Source: Candidatus Scalindua sp. (GTDB taxonomy: Bacteria; Planctomycetota; Brocadiia; Brocadiales; Scalinduaceae). From it: DNA of 52,476 nt. Position 1 is the stretch's first letter. Each line of letters begins with the position of its first letter. The position numbers were made by a program, and so were the translations under genes. Below are positions 1 to 11,096 of the stretch, in pieces. The stretch is from positions 1-52,476 of the forward strand of contig JAIQZR010000185.1 of assembly GCA_021777035.1 (NCBI GenBank), read 5' to 3'. The notes under the pieces are model-generated. The model searched no databases and had not been told where the DNA came from. It worked only from the letters and a program-made list of their open reading frames with translations.

Positions 1-2
1 CT

Positions 3-98
3 TCTTCCCTGGTTAATGAAAAAAAAGCAGTCTCTGTGGCAGAAAAAAAAGCGGAGAAACACAGCAGGAACAACATAAATAATGCTTGCGGTAGGTAA
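3..98 (+). CDS. Possible 3' end of a truncated CDS
   Basis: The frame starting at base 3 is open to a TAA at 96-98 and reads as a Lys/Glu/Ala-rich tail, which looks more protein-like than the other frames. Frame 1 is also open, to base 78, so the choice is uncertain. No domain can be recognised in about 31 residues. The gene would begin outside the window. Confidence 0.3.
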   Translation, partial: SSLVNEKKAVSVAEKKAEKHSRNNINNACGR

Positions 99-374
99 TT
101 CAATAACGTATATAAATTGTCGTCTTCTAAAAATATTACCCGTTATGGGAAATAGATGGCGTTACTTAACACTACATCACAAAATTAGAAGATAAATTTA
201 AAGCTTCTATAACTGATAACACCGAATGTGAGCCTAAAAGTATAACCGTTAACTTATAAAATTGTCAATTACAAAACATTACAGACAAATACAAATTGAC
301 AGTTACCTATTATTTTAATAGACTAACAGCTTCGCACTTAAAATAACTGAAAACTATAAAGAGAAGGTTTTAGA
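99..374. other. Intergenic leader of the aminotransferase gene
   Basis: AT-rich, with no convincing ORF. It contains short imperfect inverted repeats around 112-129/186-200 and 262-270/293-301. The aminotransferase SD (GAGAAGG) lies at 361-367. A promoter is expected here, but I could not pick out a convincing -35/-10 pair. Confidence 0.4.
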
Positions 375-1580
375 ATGACTATATCAAATATTATAAAAAA
401 AATCAAACCGTCTGCAACATTAGCATTAGGCAGTAAAGTAAAACAACTAAAAGCAGAAGGCAAAAACGTGATCGGTTTTGGCGCCGGTGAACCTGATTTT
501 GATACCCCTGAAGCGATTAAAGCCTCGGCAATTGAATCGCTGAAAAGTGGTTTCACAAAATATACTCCAACTTCAGGAATTCCGGAATTAAAAGAGGCTA
601 TATGTAAGAAGCTATCAAGAGAAAATAATATAAACTACTCGCCCCAACAGGTACTCGTTTCATGCGGTGCGAAGCAGGTAATTTATAATTGTCTCCAGGC
701 CTTATGTAATTATGAAGATGAAGTTTTAATTCCTTCACCGTATTGGCTAAGCTACCCGGAACAAGTTACCCTCGCAAGAGGAAAATCAGTATTCATTGAC
801 TCTTCTGACAAAAATGATTTTAAGATTACAAAAAGCGATATTGAACGCAACATAACAGAGAAGACAAAAGTCCTTATAATAAATAGCCCCAGTAACCCGA
901 CCGGTAGTCTCTATAGAGAAAAAGAACTATATGAGATCGTCCAATCAGCAGTCAAAGCCGGTCTGTATATTATATCTGATGAAATATATGAAAAAATTAT
1001 TTATGACGATGAAAAACACGTCAGCCCTGCTTCGTTCGGAAAAGAATTTTTTGAAAAATTAATTACCGTTAACGGATTCTCAAAAGCTTACTCAATGACA
1101 GGCTGGAGAATTGGCTATGCCGCCGGCCCTGTCGATATCATAAACGCTGCTACCCTCGTTCAAGATCATTCAACTTCAGGCGCAAATTCTTTTACACAGA
1201 AAGCCGCACTTACTGCTCTCGAAGGAGATGCAAAAACAACTACGGATATGGTAAAAGAATTTGACAAGAGGAGAAAATATATTGTAGAACGACTTAATAA
1301 TATTGACGGAATAACCTGCATGTTGCCGAAAGGTGCTTTCTACGTATTTCCAAATATATCTGATCTATATAGTCGTAACATTTGTGGTCAGAAGGTCACC
1401 AATTCTGTTGATCTGGCAAATTTGATTCTAGATAAAGCGAAAACCGCCTTTGTTCCCGGTATATGCTTCGGCTCTGACCTCCACCTTAGAATTTCATATG
1501 CAACTTCTATGGAAAATATCGAGAACGGTATGGATAGACTGGAAAAACTCCTGAATGAAGATATTGCTTACGAAGACTAA
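375..1580 (+). CDS. aspC: Class I PLP-dependent aspartate aminotransferase
   Basis: A 401-residue fold-type I aminotransferase that transfers the amino group between aspartate and 2-oxoglutarate in the cytoplasm. Motifs in order are the N-terminal GAGEPDFDTP substrate loop, SPYWLSYPEQ, the NSPSNPTGS cofactor segment, SDEIYEKIIY, the PLP Schiff-base lysine in SKAYSMTGWR (Lys237), and the C-terminal LRISYATS arginine that binds the substrate carboxylate. The length is normal for the AspC/AAT subgroup I-beta. GAGAAGG seven bases upstream supports the ATG. It stands alone and ends before a strong bidirectional terminator. Aspartate against a closely related aromatic or prephenate substrate cannot be settled from sequence alone. 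Confidence 0.92.
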   Translation: MTISNIIKKIKPSATLALGSKVKQLKAEGKNVIGFGAGEPDFDTPEAIKASAIESLKSGFTKYTPTSGIPELKEAICKKLSRENNINYSPQQVLVSCGAKQVIYNCLQALCNYEDEVLIPSPYWLSYPEQVTLARGKSVFIDSSDKNDFKITKSDIERNITEKTKVLIINSPSNPTGSLYREKELYEIVQSAVKAGLYIISDEIYEKIIYDDEKHVSPASFGKEFFEKLITVNGFSKAYSMTGWRIGYAAGPVDIINAATLVQDHSTSGANSFTQKAALTALEGDAKTTTDMVKEFDKRRKYIVERLNNIDGITCMLPKGAFYVFPNISDLYSRNICGQKVTNSVDLANLILDKAKTAFVPGICFGSDLHLRISYATSMENIENGMDRLEKLLNEDIAYED

Positions 1581-1643
1581 GGATGTTGGTTGGTAACAAA
1601 CGGAACAACTCAAAGATTTGGCAGTTACTTATTACATACAAAC

Positions 1644-1677
1644 ATGAGATTGTCTCTCGAAAGAGAGACAATCTCAT
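1644..1677. terminator. Bidirectional terminator hairpin
   Basis: A perfect 15-bp stem (ATGAGATTGTCTCTC at 1644-1658, complement at 1663-1677) closed by a GAAA tetraloop. It lies between the convergent aminotransferase and DUF2249 genes, so it can stop both transcripts. A T-rich run follows on the + strand at about 1690. Confidence 0.85.
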
Positions 1678-1687
1678 AAACTTTACA

Positions 1688-1924
1688 CTATTTTTTTAGT
1701 ATTTCTACCTTCCACTCCTCTGGGCCTGACAATATATATTCCCATTCCATTTGACCCGTTCGTTCTGCTTCTAACTGATACTTTAGCGGTTTTGGATCGT
1801 GATCGTTTATCAATATCATCTTATCTCCCGACTGAAGAGAATCAAAGGTATCAAAAATTTTTGGATGCCTTTCACGTGGCGGAATATTTTGTACATCTAG
1901 CGTAATTACTTTACCTTCGCTCAT
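1688..1924 (-). CDS. DUF2249 family protein
   Basis: A 78-residue protein with the DUF2249 pattern: a start of the form VITLDVQNIPPRERHPKIF, a central GDKMILINDHDPKPL segment, then a tail of the form W-E-Y-x-L-x-G-P-E-E-W. The family has a TusA/SirA-like alpha-beta fold. In many anaerobes and denitrifiers it is found with hemerythrins, cupins and nitric-oxide-responsive genes, but its biochemical role is unknown. AAAGGA eight bases upstream supports the ATG. It is the last gene of a leftward cluster with two cupins and a DUF1858 protein, which suggests a redox or nitrosative-stress role (inference). Confidence 0.8.
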   Translation of the reverse strand: MSEGKVITLDVQNIPPRERHPKIFDTFDSLQSGDKMILINDHDPKPLKYQLEAERTGQMEWEYILSGPEEWKVEILKK

Positions 1925-2006
1925 TTACTTTATCCTTTCTGTTTTCATTAATTTACCATGTAATACCTTGCTGTAATTTTTATATTTAATATGACAATAT
2001 GGAAGG

Positions 2007-2315
2007 CTACCCTTTTGGTATGACCGTCATTAGTGCTGTCAGCTTTGTTTTTGCTTTGAGTAAACGTGTTTCGCCGCTTTCAAACAAAATAAGTGTTCCT
2101 TCTTCCACATCTTGGGTTCCTTCTTCCGTGACAACGGAACCGCAACCAGTATTGATTATGACTACGACCTTTCGGTCATTAGTATCTTCTAATGCCGTTT
2201 GACCCTCTTCCAAACAAAGAAGGTTAACACACGCCTTTTGAGAATCGCACAGGCTTGTTGATACCGCATTCTTTTCAGAAAAGTTTATAAATTCCTCTAA
2301 GTTAAATTCTCCCAT
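2007..2315 (-). CDS. Small cupin-like protein
   Basis: A 102-residue protein predicted to form a single cupin barrel. It has alternating beta-strands and Gly turns, including INTGCGSVVTEEGTQDVEEG and LILFESGETR. The usual metal-binding histidines of cupin motif 1 are not evident, so metal binding is doubtful. I chose ATG at 2315 over the upstream ATG at 2345: GAAAGGA lies six bases before it, and the upstream start would overlap the preceding cupin gene. The two neighbouring cupins may be diverged tandem paralogues. Function unknown; probably co-transcribed with the DUF1858 and DUF2249 genes. Confidence 0.7.
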   Translation of the reverse strand: MGEFNLEEFINFSEKNAVSTSLCDSQKACVNLLCLEEGQTALEDTNDRKVVVIINTGCGSVVTEEGTQDVEEGTLILFESGETRLLKAKTKLTALMTVIPKG

Positions 2316-2325
2316 CTTGATCCTT

Positions 2326-2622
2326 TCAGCTAATATGAACAGCAACCACTACCAATTTTTCTATGCCCCTGACACCTCTCTCAGAGCCTTCAGGTGCAAC
2401 AACAACTTTGCCCTTTGACAAGCGTATTTCTTCTCCGTCCAAGAACATAATGCCTTCTCCTTCCAGTACATAAAAAACACCTGTACCACTCGGATGTGCC
2501 GGTATTTCCTGGCCTGGCTCCAAGCATATCATAGGAACCTTTGCATCAGGAGCTGCACATAAGATTTGCGGACGAAATTGTTCACCAAACAGGATCTTCT
2601 CTCGTAATTTTATTAAATTCAA
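2326..2622 (-). CDS. Cupin domain protein
   Basis: A 98-residue single-domain cupin_2 protein. Motif 1 is recognisable as PGQEIPAHPSGTGVFYVLEGEG and motif 2 as LSKGKVVVAPEGSERGVRG. One motif-1 histidine is present (in IPAHPSG), but the second His-x-His position is not canonical. GAGAGGAA eight bases upstream supports this ATG. It ends 10 bp before the next cupin starts, implying one transcript. Such small cupins often accompany nitrogen-oxide or oxygen stress genes in anaerobes. The ligand is unknown. Confidence 0.8.
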   Translation of the reverse strand: MNLIKLREKILFGEQFRPQILCAAPDAKVPMICLEPGQEIPAHPSGTGVFYVLEGEGIMFLDGEEIRLSKGKVVVAPEGSERGVRGIEKLVVVAVHIS

Positions 2623-2650
2623 ACCGTTCCTCTCAATAATTTCTCATGAA

Positions 2651-2917
2651 TTATGAATCTGGATTAATATCCTTCTGAGCAGCTTCAATCAATTCGTTAA
2701 CAAACATATCCACATCGGTATTGTGCATCATACATGCCAAATTTATATCTTCCGTACCAAATGCAGGACAATCAAAGCAACTTTTACCAAAGTGTTTAGA
2801 GAATATCGCTTTTGTTGCAGGATATTTCTCCGTCACCTCACCAGTTGTCATCTTCTTAGTAATATCAAGTTTTTTTCTTATTATTTCTGGTTGAGGATCA
2901 ATAGGTTTTTGCATCAT
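2651..2917 (-). CDS. DUF1858 / hybrid-cluster-associated disulfide protein
   Basis: An 88-residue protein matching the DUF1858 (hybrid cluster protein-associated redox disulfide) pattern: MTTGEVTEKYPATKAIFSKH, then a Cys-x2-Cys pair in CFDCPAFGTEDINLACMMH, then an acidic helical tail (VDMFVNELIEAA). The two cysteines are thought to form a redox disulfide, and the family is often encoded beside hybrid cluster protein and NO-responsive genes. AAGGGAA precedes tandem ATG codons, and the upstream one is used here. It is the first gene of the leftward four-gene cluster and is divergent from dnaA. Confidence 0.82.
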   Translation of the reverse strand: MMQKPIDPQPEIIRKKLDITKKMTTGEVTEKYPATKAIFSKHFGKSCFDCPAFGTEDINLACMMHNTDVDMFVNELIEAAQKDINPDS

Positions 2918-3443
2918 AATTCCCTTTTTTTTATTGAGTTAAAAAGAGTATAAACCTAAATATCTCGCGCTTGAGTATAACACACTGTTTGCAATGTGGT
3001 CAATATTTTTTAATCTTACTACATACTAAAGAACAATTGTTAAACGTCAATTCTTCAGTAGATATTCACAGTTACTTCTTGATATTTTAGAACGGTAAAG
3101 GTATAATGGAGAGCTTAAAGACGTATCTTAAACCAGGCCAATGACTAATTCACGCGTAGCAAAGGAAATTACCAGAATACTAATCATAAAATAAAGAAAA
3201 ATGGATAATGTCTGGTTTATACCACTGCAATTTTCAGTAACAATTCCTACATATATACATTCCACTTCGGAAAAAAATACTCAATCTGTATCACAAAATG
3301 CTGAAAAGAGACAAGCAGTATATTCACCTTCTTTTAGCATGTATGACAATACAAAAACAACGAAATATCGCAATTATTAGTATACATACAAACGGTTAGT
3401 GAGAGAATATTTTAAAAATAAATAGAAACCTTTTTCGTATTAT
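2918..3443. other. Divergent intergenic region upstream of dnaA
   Basis: 526 bp between the DUF1858 gene (leftward) and dnaA (rightward), AT-rich. It should carry both promoters and is one candidate for the replication origin. I found only one near-match to a DnaA box (ATATTCACA at about 3063, one mismatch to TTATNCACA) and no cluster of boxes. A possible 59-residue ORF lies at 3201-3380. Confidence 0.4.
3201..3380 (+). CDS. Possible small ORF upstream of dnaA
   Basis: ATG to TAG, 59 codons, starting MDNVWFIPLQFSVTIPTYI and then rich in Ser, Thr, Asn and Gln. No domain and no clear SD, and the composition is what AT-rich intergenic DNA can give by chance. Listed because it lies between an apparent promoter region and dnaA and could be a leader peptide. 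Confidence 0.2.
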   Translation: MDNVWFIPLQFSVTIPTYIHSTSEKNTQSVSQNAEKRQAVYSPSFSMYDNTKTTKYRNY

Positions 3444-4787
3444 ATGAACCACTATCTATCTGCTGGAGAAAAAAAATCATGGAAACTCATCCAGGACAAA
3501 ATTAAAGAAAAAGTTACTCCACAACAGTTTACAACATGGTTTTCTGGTCTGAATTTAATCACACTTGATACAAATATAATATATATTCATACCCCAAATT
3601 CCTTCTGTAGAGAGTGGATAGAAAATAATTATATGGATATTATTACATCGTCCTTAGAAGAAGCGTCTATATCTAATCGTAAAGTACTCTTTTTTGATAA
3701 TGACAAGGACACATCAAAAACGGAATCTTGTGATCAAAGCAGTAGCACTGCTTCGCCAAGTACTGAAAATCATGTTCACATAAACAAAAACTACAATTTC
3801 GATAATTTTTTGGTAGGGCCTTGTAATCGCCTGGCACATGCAGCGGCCCTTGCTGTATCCGAATCTCCAGGCACTGCATACAACCCATTGTTTATCCATG
3901 GTCCTGTTGGTTTGGGTAAAACACACTTACTTCATGCGATTTTTTTGCATTTACAAAAAAAGAAACATAAAACTCTATATTTACCATGTGAGAGTTTTGT
4001 AAATCATTATATATCCACTATAAAAACTGGGGATTGGGACAGCTTTAGAAATAAATATAGAAATATTGATGTGCTATTAATAGATGATGTACATTTTCTA
4101 GCAAACTCCCAGAGCACCAGAGAAGAGTTTTTTCATACATTTAATGCGCTCTACACACGTCAAAAACAAATAGTCTTGTCCAGCGACTGTCCTCCTGAAG
4201 AGATACCAACGATAGAAGAGCGCCTTATTTCGAGATTCAGATGGGGGCTAATAACTCAAGTGGATCTACCTGGTTTTGAAACCAATGTCGCTATAATTCA
4301 AAAAAAAACTGCTTTGATGAATATGGAAATCTCTTATGATGTCGCTTGTTACTTAGCTGATAATGTCGTCTCAAGTATAAGAGAAATTGAGGGTATACTC
4401 ACAAATATTCAGAGATATGCAACAATGAATAAAAGCAAGATAGATTTAAATCTTGTAAAACAAATAATCAACGGTTTCTCAAAACAAAAACGCGACATCG
4501 GCATAGAAAAAATACTAAACACTGTTACGAAACATTACGGTGTTCAGCTTTCTCAGCTTCATTCTAAACGAAAATTTAAATCTATTACATTGCCGAGACA
4601 GATTGCAATGCACTTAGCAAGAAAATTTACTAATTTATCTTTAGGAGAAATAGGAGGCTATATGGGAGGCCGTGATCACACAACAGTAATGCATGCAGAT
4701 GACAAAATAAAAAAACTGAAGTCTCTAGATCGAAATATATCTTCTGCATTAAGAAAATTAGAAAATACACTTATTAAACAACAATGA
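3444..4787 (+). CDS. dnaA: Chromosomal replication initiator DnaA
   Basis: A 447-residue protein of standard DnaA length. Domain I (about 10-80) carries WKLIQDKIKEKVTPQQFTTW. A short Ser-rich linker follows. The AAA+ domain III has Walker A GPVGLGKTH (about 152-160), Walker B LLIDDVHFLA and sensor regions. Domain IV ends with the DnaA signature RQIAMHLARKF and GGRDHTTVMHA, which reads DnaA boxes. It opens duplex DNA at the origin. No strong SD precedes the ATG. dnaN, DUF721 and gyrB follow in order, a typical origin-proximal arrangement, but recF is absent. Confidence 0.97.
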   Translation: MNHYLSAGEKKSWKLIQDKIKEKVTPQQFTTWFSGLNLITLDTNIIYIHTPNSFCREWIENNYMDIITSSLEEASISNRKVLFFDNDKDTSKTESCDQSSSTASPSTENHVHINKNYNFDNFLVGPCNRLAHAAALAVSESPGTAYNPLFIHGPVGLGKTHLLHAIFLHLQKKKHKTLYLPCESFVNHYISTIKTGDWDSFRNKYRNIDVLLIDDVHFLANSQSTREEFFHTFNALYTRQKQIVLSSDCPPEEIPTIEERLISRFRWGLITQVDLPGFETNVAIIQKKTALMNMEISYDVACYLADNVVSSIREIEGILTNIQRYATMNKSKIDLNLVKQIINGFSKQKRDIGIEKILNTVTKHYGVQLSQLHSKRKFKSITLPRQIAMHLARKFTNLSLGEIGGYMGGRDHTTVMHADDKIKKLKSLDRNISSALRKLENTLIKQQ

Positions 4788-4865
4788 GTTCTAGTTAATT
4801 GTTCACTTACTGTAGATAAAATTCCTAATATTAAGAACAAATAAAAACAAACATATAATCGCTTC

Positions 4866-4949
4866 TTTGTTTGTTCATCAAATAGTATGTGTACTGACAA
4901 GTAATTTACATGGAGCGCTATAAGTGTATTCTTTTGATGAACAAACAAA
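4866..4949. repeat. 17-bp perfect inverted repeat between dnaA and dnaN
   Basis: TTTGTTTGTTCATCAAA at 4866-4882 is exactly reverse-complemented at 4933-4949, with 50 bp between. The arms are AT-rich and no T-run follows directly, so this could be a transcript 3' structure, an operator pair or an origin element. It sits 79 bp after the dnaA stop. Confidence 0.8.
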
Positions 4950-5027
4950 CTGTTTTGTAATTCTTTTAAATGTAACACGTTATGAATTAAAACACCAAAT
5001 TTATAATTTAAGCGTTGATAGATAATA

Positions 5028-5075
5028 ATAAGAATAATATTTTTTTTAATTAAATATAATATATTATATAAAAGA
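5028..5075. other. Extreme AT-rich tract before dnaN (possible unwinding element)
   Basis: Almost pure A/T sequence of about 45 bp (runs such as AATATAATATATTATATAAA) directly upstream of dnaN and downstream of the dnaA-dnaN inverted repeat. It is compatible with a DNA-unwinding element or an AT-rich promoter. No DnaA-box cluster is visible, so the origin assignment is only a suggestion. Confidence 0.35.
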
Positions 5076-5112
5076 TAGTTTCCTTTGAACTAATTTCAAC
5101 CTAAATAAAAAA

Positions 5113-6228
5113 ATGAAAATAAAATGTAACAAAGAAATTATAAAAAAAGGCTTTCATGTAATAGAAAATGTCATATCCGGTTCAAATGTAAATCCAATGT
5201 TACAGAATGTTAGGATTGTAGCAAATGATAACGCCCTAGAATTATCAACTACAGACATGGAAGTTAGTGTTAGTTATTTAATCGATTCTGTTGAAGTAGT
5301 AAAGCCTGGTAAAATGGTTGGACCGGAAAGACAAATTTCTTCAATAGTTAAAGAGTGGACAGAAGAGAGTATAGAAATAACTGAAGAAGACAAGAAATGT
5401 ATAATAAAAGGAAAAGATAATTACTTTAAAATTCTCTGTACCGATCCGGATGGTTTTCCAACAATTCCTCAATTCATTGATGACGAATATATAGAAATAG
5501 ATAAAAATGTTCTATTGGACATGATAAAAAAAACAGCATTTATTATTTTATATGATAAAACAAAGCAGGGTACAAGTGGTGTTTTCTTAGAAATAAGAGA
5601 AAACCAAGTCAAAATGGTTGCAAATGATGGAAGAAGATTAAGTGAAGTTAAGAAAAAAATTAATAACCCTCATAGTGTTTTAAAAAGTTGTATAATACCG
5701 ATAAAAGGCATATTACAAATGCAGAGAATTGTTGGCGAACAGGATGATCTGGTAAAAATAAGAATAGAAGAAAAACGTATTTTTGTAAAAACAAAAAATT
5801 CAACATTGTGTTCACAATTATTGGCGGGACAATATCCAAAGTATGAGGAAGTAATCCCCACGAATCTTGATAAAAAGATTAGTATAGACAAGAACGATTT
5901 TGCATCAGCTATTCGAAGAGTATCTATTATGACAACGGAAGAATATAAGCTATTAAGATTTAAGTTTTCTGGTGAAACACTGGAGATAAAATGTTTATCA
6001 CCAGATGTAGGTGAGTCTAAAGCTATAATTCCTGTAGAATATTCTGGAGAGGAATTAGAAATAGGCTTGAATCCGGAGTTTTTATTAGATTTTCTTAAAA
6101 ATGTTGATTCTAAAGGGATTTTATTAGAGTTGAAAGATCCGAGTACTGCTGGGGTATTGAAGGTGGGAACGGGATGTACTTATGTGGTGATGCCAATGAA
6201 TCTGGGAGACGAAAAGCCAACAGAATGA
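5113..6228 (+). CDS. dnaN: DNA polymerase III beta subunit (sliding clamp)
   Basis: A 371-residue protein of normal clamp length. It begins MKIKCNKEIIKKGFHVIENV and shows the three-fold repeated clamp architecture, with LELSTTDMEVSVSYLI in domain 1, VKMVANDGRRLSEVKKKI in domain 2 and the C-terminal GTGCTYVVMPMNLG segment in place of the usual YVVMPMR. The homodimer encircles DNA and tethers polymerase III. Its TGA overlaps the ATG of the next gene (ATGA), so translation is probably coupled. It follows dnaA after a 325-bp gap holding an inverted repeat and an AT-rich tract. Confidence 0.95.
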   Translation: MKIKCNKEIIKKGFHVIENVISGSNVNPMLQNVRIVANDNALELSTTDMEVSVSYLIDSVEVVKPGKMVGPERQISSIVKEWTEESIEITEEDKKCIIKGKDNYFKILCTDPDGFPTIPQFIDDEYIEIDKNVLLDMIKKTAFIILYDKTKQGTSGVFLEIRENQVKMVANDGRRLSEVKKKINNPHSVLKSCIIPIKGILQMQRIVGEQDDLVKIRIEEKRIFVKTKNSTLCSQLLAGQYPKYEEVIPTNLDKKISIDKNDFASAIRRVSIMTTEEYKLLRFKFSGETLEIKCLSPDVGESKAIIPVEYSGEELEIGLNPEFLLDFLKNVDSKGILLELKDPSTAGVLKVGTGCTYVVMPMNLGDEKPTE

Positions 6229-6542
6229 AGCGATTTAGAGGAAGCAATACATCAGTTAAAAAGCTAGGTGATATATTAAATGATTCAGTAATATCTGTTC
6301 AAAAAGCAGGTAAGCGAAATAAAAATCTGAGAGAAAAATGGAAAAAAGTGGCAGGTGAGATAGTCTCAGATCACACAGATGTTGGAATGGTTAAAAATGG
6401 AGTGCTATACATAGAGGTGGATTCAGCAACATGGCTGCACCATATTTCTTCTTTCAAAAAAGAAGAGTTGTTAGTGTCCATACAGAAAGAATTTAAAATA
6501 GGATATATATCAGACATAAAGTTTCGAGTAGGAATTTTTTAG
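6225..6542 (+). CDS. DUF721 (DciA-like) protein
   Basis: A 105-residue protein with the DUF721 pattern: KKLGDILNDSVISV, a W-K-K-V-A-G-E segment (REKWKKVAGEIVSDHTDV), GVLYIEVDSATWLHHISSFK, and a C-terminal I-x-D-I-K-F-R-V strand. DUF721 proteins include DciA, a replicative-helicase loader, and commonly sit in the dnaA-dnaN-recF-gyrB region. I chose the ATG at 6225 because it overlaps the dnaN stop by four bases; a longer in-frame start at 6174 lies inside dnaN. It occupies the slot usually held by recF (plus DUF721) before gyrB. A DciA-like role is inferred from family and position. Confidence 0.85.
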   Translation: MKRFRGSNTSVKKLGDILNDSVISVQKAGKRNKNLREKWKKVAGEIVSDHTDVGMVKNGVLYIEVDSATWLHHISSFKKEELLVSIQKEFKIGYISDIKFRVGIF

Positions 6543-6553
6543 AAGGAATTTGA

Positions 6554-9007
<2,454 letters not shown>

Positions 9008-9061
9008 CATCCAAAAAAATGTACATTTTACTTACAAAAATAGAGGTAGTAAAAAAAAGAG

Positions 9062-9901
9062 CTATTGTGATTTATCCTCATCCCACTTTCCAGTAAAGAC
9101 AAATTCTGCAGGGCCAGTCATGTATGTATTATTATCTGTCCATTCTACAGTTAAATTCCCTCCTGGAAGCTGAGTTTGTATGATTTTTTCTGTCAAGTTA
9201 TTCAATACACATGCAACACCAGTAGCGACAGCTCCTGTACCACATGCGAGTGTTTCACCTGAGCCTCTTTCCCAAGTGCGCATTTTAACCTTATCGGCAG
9301 ATATTTGTTGTACAAAGTGAGCATTAATTCTTTCAGGAAAAAGATCATGATTTTCGATTGCTTTACCGGTAACGTCTAAATTTATTAAATCAACATTATC
9401 AACAAATGTTATGCAGTGAGGATTACCCATAGAAACACATGTGATATATAAAACAGTGTCATTAACCAGAAGCGGCTCATTAATTACCTGTTTATTTTCA
9501 CCGAACATTGGTATATCATTTCTAAGTAACTTAGGTGATCCCATTTCAACCCTTACCTGTGTAACATTTCCATTTACGGTTGTCAGTTCAATTATTTTTA
9601 TTCCTGCGGAAGTTTCTATCGTTAGTTGGTTGCTTTTCTTTAATCCGCATTCATATAAATATTTAGCAACGCACCTGATACCGTTACCGCACATCTGTGC
9701 CTCGCTACCATCCGCATTAAAAATTCGCATTCTAGCATCTGCTACTTCTGAAGGCATTATCATTATCAATCCATCACTACCAACACCAAAATGCCTGTCA
9801 CTTATTGCGATAGACAGTTTTGAAGGATTTTTAATGTTTTCTTCAAAGCAGTTAACATATACATAGTCATTTCCAATACCCTGCATTTTAGTAAATTTCA
9901 A
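9062..9901 (-). CDS. dapF: Diaminopimelate epimerase
   Basis: A 279-residue cofactor-independent epimerase converting LL- to meso-diaminopimelate, for lysine and peptidoglycan. Both catalytic cysteines are present: Cys71 in QMCGNGIRC and Cys220 in GSGETLACGTGA. The N-terminal MQGIGNDYVYVNC motif is typical. The start is TTG at 9901: AGGAGG lies six bases before it, which decides it over the internal ATG. It is convergent with gyrB across about 54 bp. With lysC in the same region it indicates the DAP pathway, in keeping with a peptidoglycan-containing cell. Confidence 0.95.
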   Translation of the reverse strand: MKFTKMQGIGNDYVYVNCFEENIKNPSKLSIAISDRHFGVGSDGLIMIMPSEVADARMRIFNADGSEAQMCGNGIRCVAKYLYECGLKKSNQLTIETSAGIKIIELTTVNGNVTQVRVEMGSPKLLRNDIPMFGENKQVINEPLLVNDTVLYITCVSMGNPHCITFVDNVDLINLDVTGKAIENHDLFPERINAHFVQQISADKVKMRTWERGSGETLACGTGAVATGVACVLNNLTEKIIQTQLPGGNLTVEWTDNNTYMTGPAEFVFTGKWDEDKSQ

Positions 9902-10134
9902 TTAGTACCTCCTTGCCAAAAAACAGATTACAATTTGTATTGTATATTTAAAATTACCGCCTGTATAATTTTAACGAAACAGCCTATTTTGTCAATGGAT
10001 AGTAATATCTGTTAAACTCGACCTTGGTATAATTTTGTTAAAAAATAATTCTTCTTGCACTGTTATAATAACATAGTAGAATTGCCGCAAGTGTACTAAT
10101 AATTCAATAAGTTTAATTTTATCAGGATATAAAT

Positions 10135-11076
10135 ATGCGTACTATTATAACAGGTGGAGCGGGGTTCCTTGGTTCACATTTATGTGATTATTTACTCGAA
10201 AAAGAACATGAAGTTATATGTATTGATAATTTATTAACTGGTTCTGCTAAAAATATTGAGCACTGTATCGGTAATCCAAAATTTAAGTTTATTAAACATA
10301 ATGTTAGTGAGTATATTTATGTCGGTGGGAGAATAGACAATATTCTGCACTTTGCGTCACCAGCAAGCCCATTAGATTATTTAAAGCTGCCAATACAAAC
10401 GCTGAAGGTTGGTTCATTAGGAACCTTAAATGCAATTGGAGTTGCAAAAAGTAAAAAATCCAGGTTTTTTCTGGCATCAACATCAGAGGTCTATGGAGAC
10501 CCCCTTGTTCATCCCCAAACAGAAGACTATTGGGGTAATGTAAATCCTATAGGACCAAGGGGTGTCTATGATGAAGCAAAGAGGTTTGCAGAGGCAATGG
10601 TTATGGCATATCATAGAAGCCATGGTGTTGATACAAGAATTGTGAGAATTTTTAATACATATGGTCCTCGGATGAGAGTAAATGATGGAAGGGCATTGCC
10701 CGCATTTATTTCACAGGCAATTAAAGGGGAAGATTTAACGGTTTTTGGAGATGGATCACAAACACGAAGTTTTTGTTACGTTTCAGATTTAGTAGAAGGA
10801 ATATATAAATTATTGGTTTCAGACATTAATGAACCTGTAAATATTGGAAATCCAACAGAGATAAGCTTAATTGATATAGCGAGAGAAATTATAAATATGA
10901 CAGGTAGTAAAAGCAAAATTGTCTTTAAGCCTTTGCCAATAGACGATCCTAAATGTAGGCAACCTAACATAACAAAAGCAAAAGAACTCTTGAATTGGGA
11001 GCCTAAAGTCTCCCGAGCCGATGGACTGAAGACAACAATAGACTATTTCCGAAATGCCTTACAAAAAGAGAAGTAA
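10135..11076 (+). CDS. UDP-glucuronate decarboxylase (UDP-xylose synthase)
   Basis: A 313-residue extended SDR. The Rossmann motif [16 protein letters not shown] begins at about residue 6. [25 protein letters not shown] and the active-site [10 protein letters not shown] (Tyr-x3-Lys) are the hallmark of UXS enzymes, as are [10 protein letters not shown] and [16 protein letters not shown]. It would oxidise and decarboxylate UDP-glucuronate to UDP-xylose with NAD for surface glycans. AGGA precedes the ATG. It is convergent with lysC, with only 20 bp between. Confusion with other dTDP/UDP-sugar dehydratases is unlikely given ASPASP. Confidence 0.9.
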   Translation: MRTIITGGAGFLGSHLCDYLLEKEHEVICIDNLLTGSAKNIEHCIGNPKFKFIKHNVSEYIYVGGRIDNILHFASPASPLDYLKLPIQTLKVGSLGTLNAIGVAKSKKSRFFLASTSEVYGDPLVHPQTEDYWGNVNPIGPRGVYDEAKRFAEAMVMAYHRSHGVDTRIVRIFNTYGPRMRVNDGRALPAFISQAIKGEDLTVFGDGSQTRSFCYVSDLVEGIYKLLVSDINEPVNIGNPTEISLIDIAREIINMTGSKSKIVFKPLPIDDPKCRQPNITKAKELLNWEPKVSRADGLKTTIDYFRNALQKEK

Positions 11077-11096
11077 AGAAGTCTCGCACTTACAAA

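Noticed and set aside
2975..3005. FNR/DNR-like site upstream of the DUF1858 gene
   Set aside because: The reverse strand gives TTGACCACATTGCAA, matching the left half-site only. The right half is too poor to call.
2960..5112. DnaA-box cluster
   Set aside because: Only single near-matches (such as ATATTCACA) were found. No cluster of TTATNCACA in either gap by eye.
9016..9029. AAAATGTACATTTT palindrome between gyrB and dapF as terminator
   Set aside because: Too AT-rich to form a stable stem; could be chance in this sequence.
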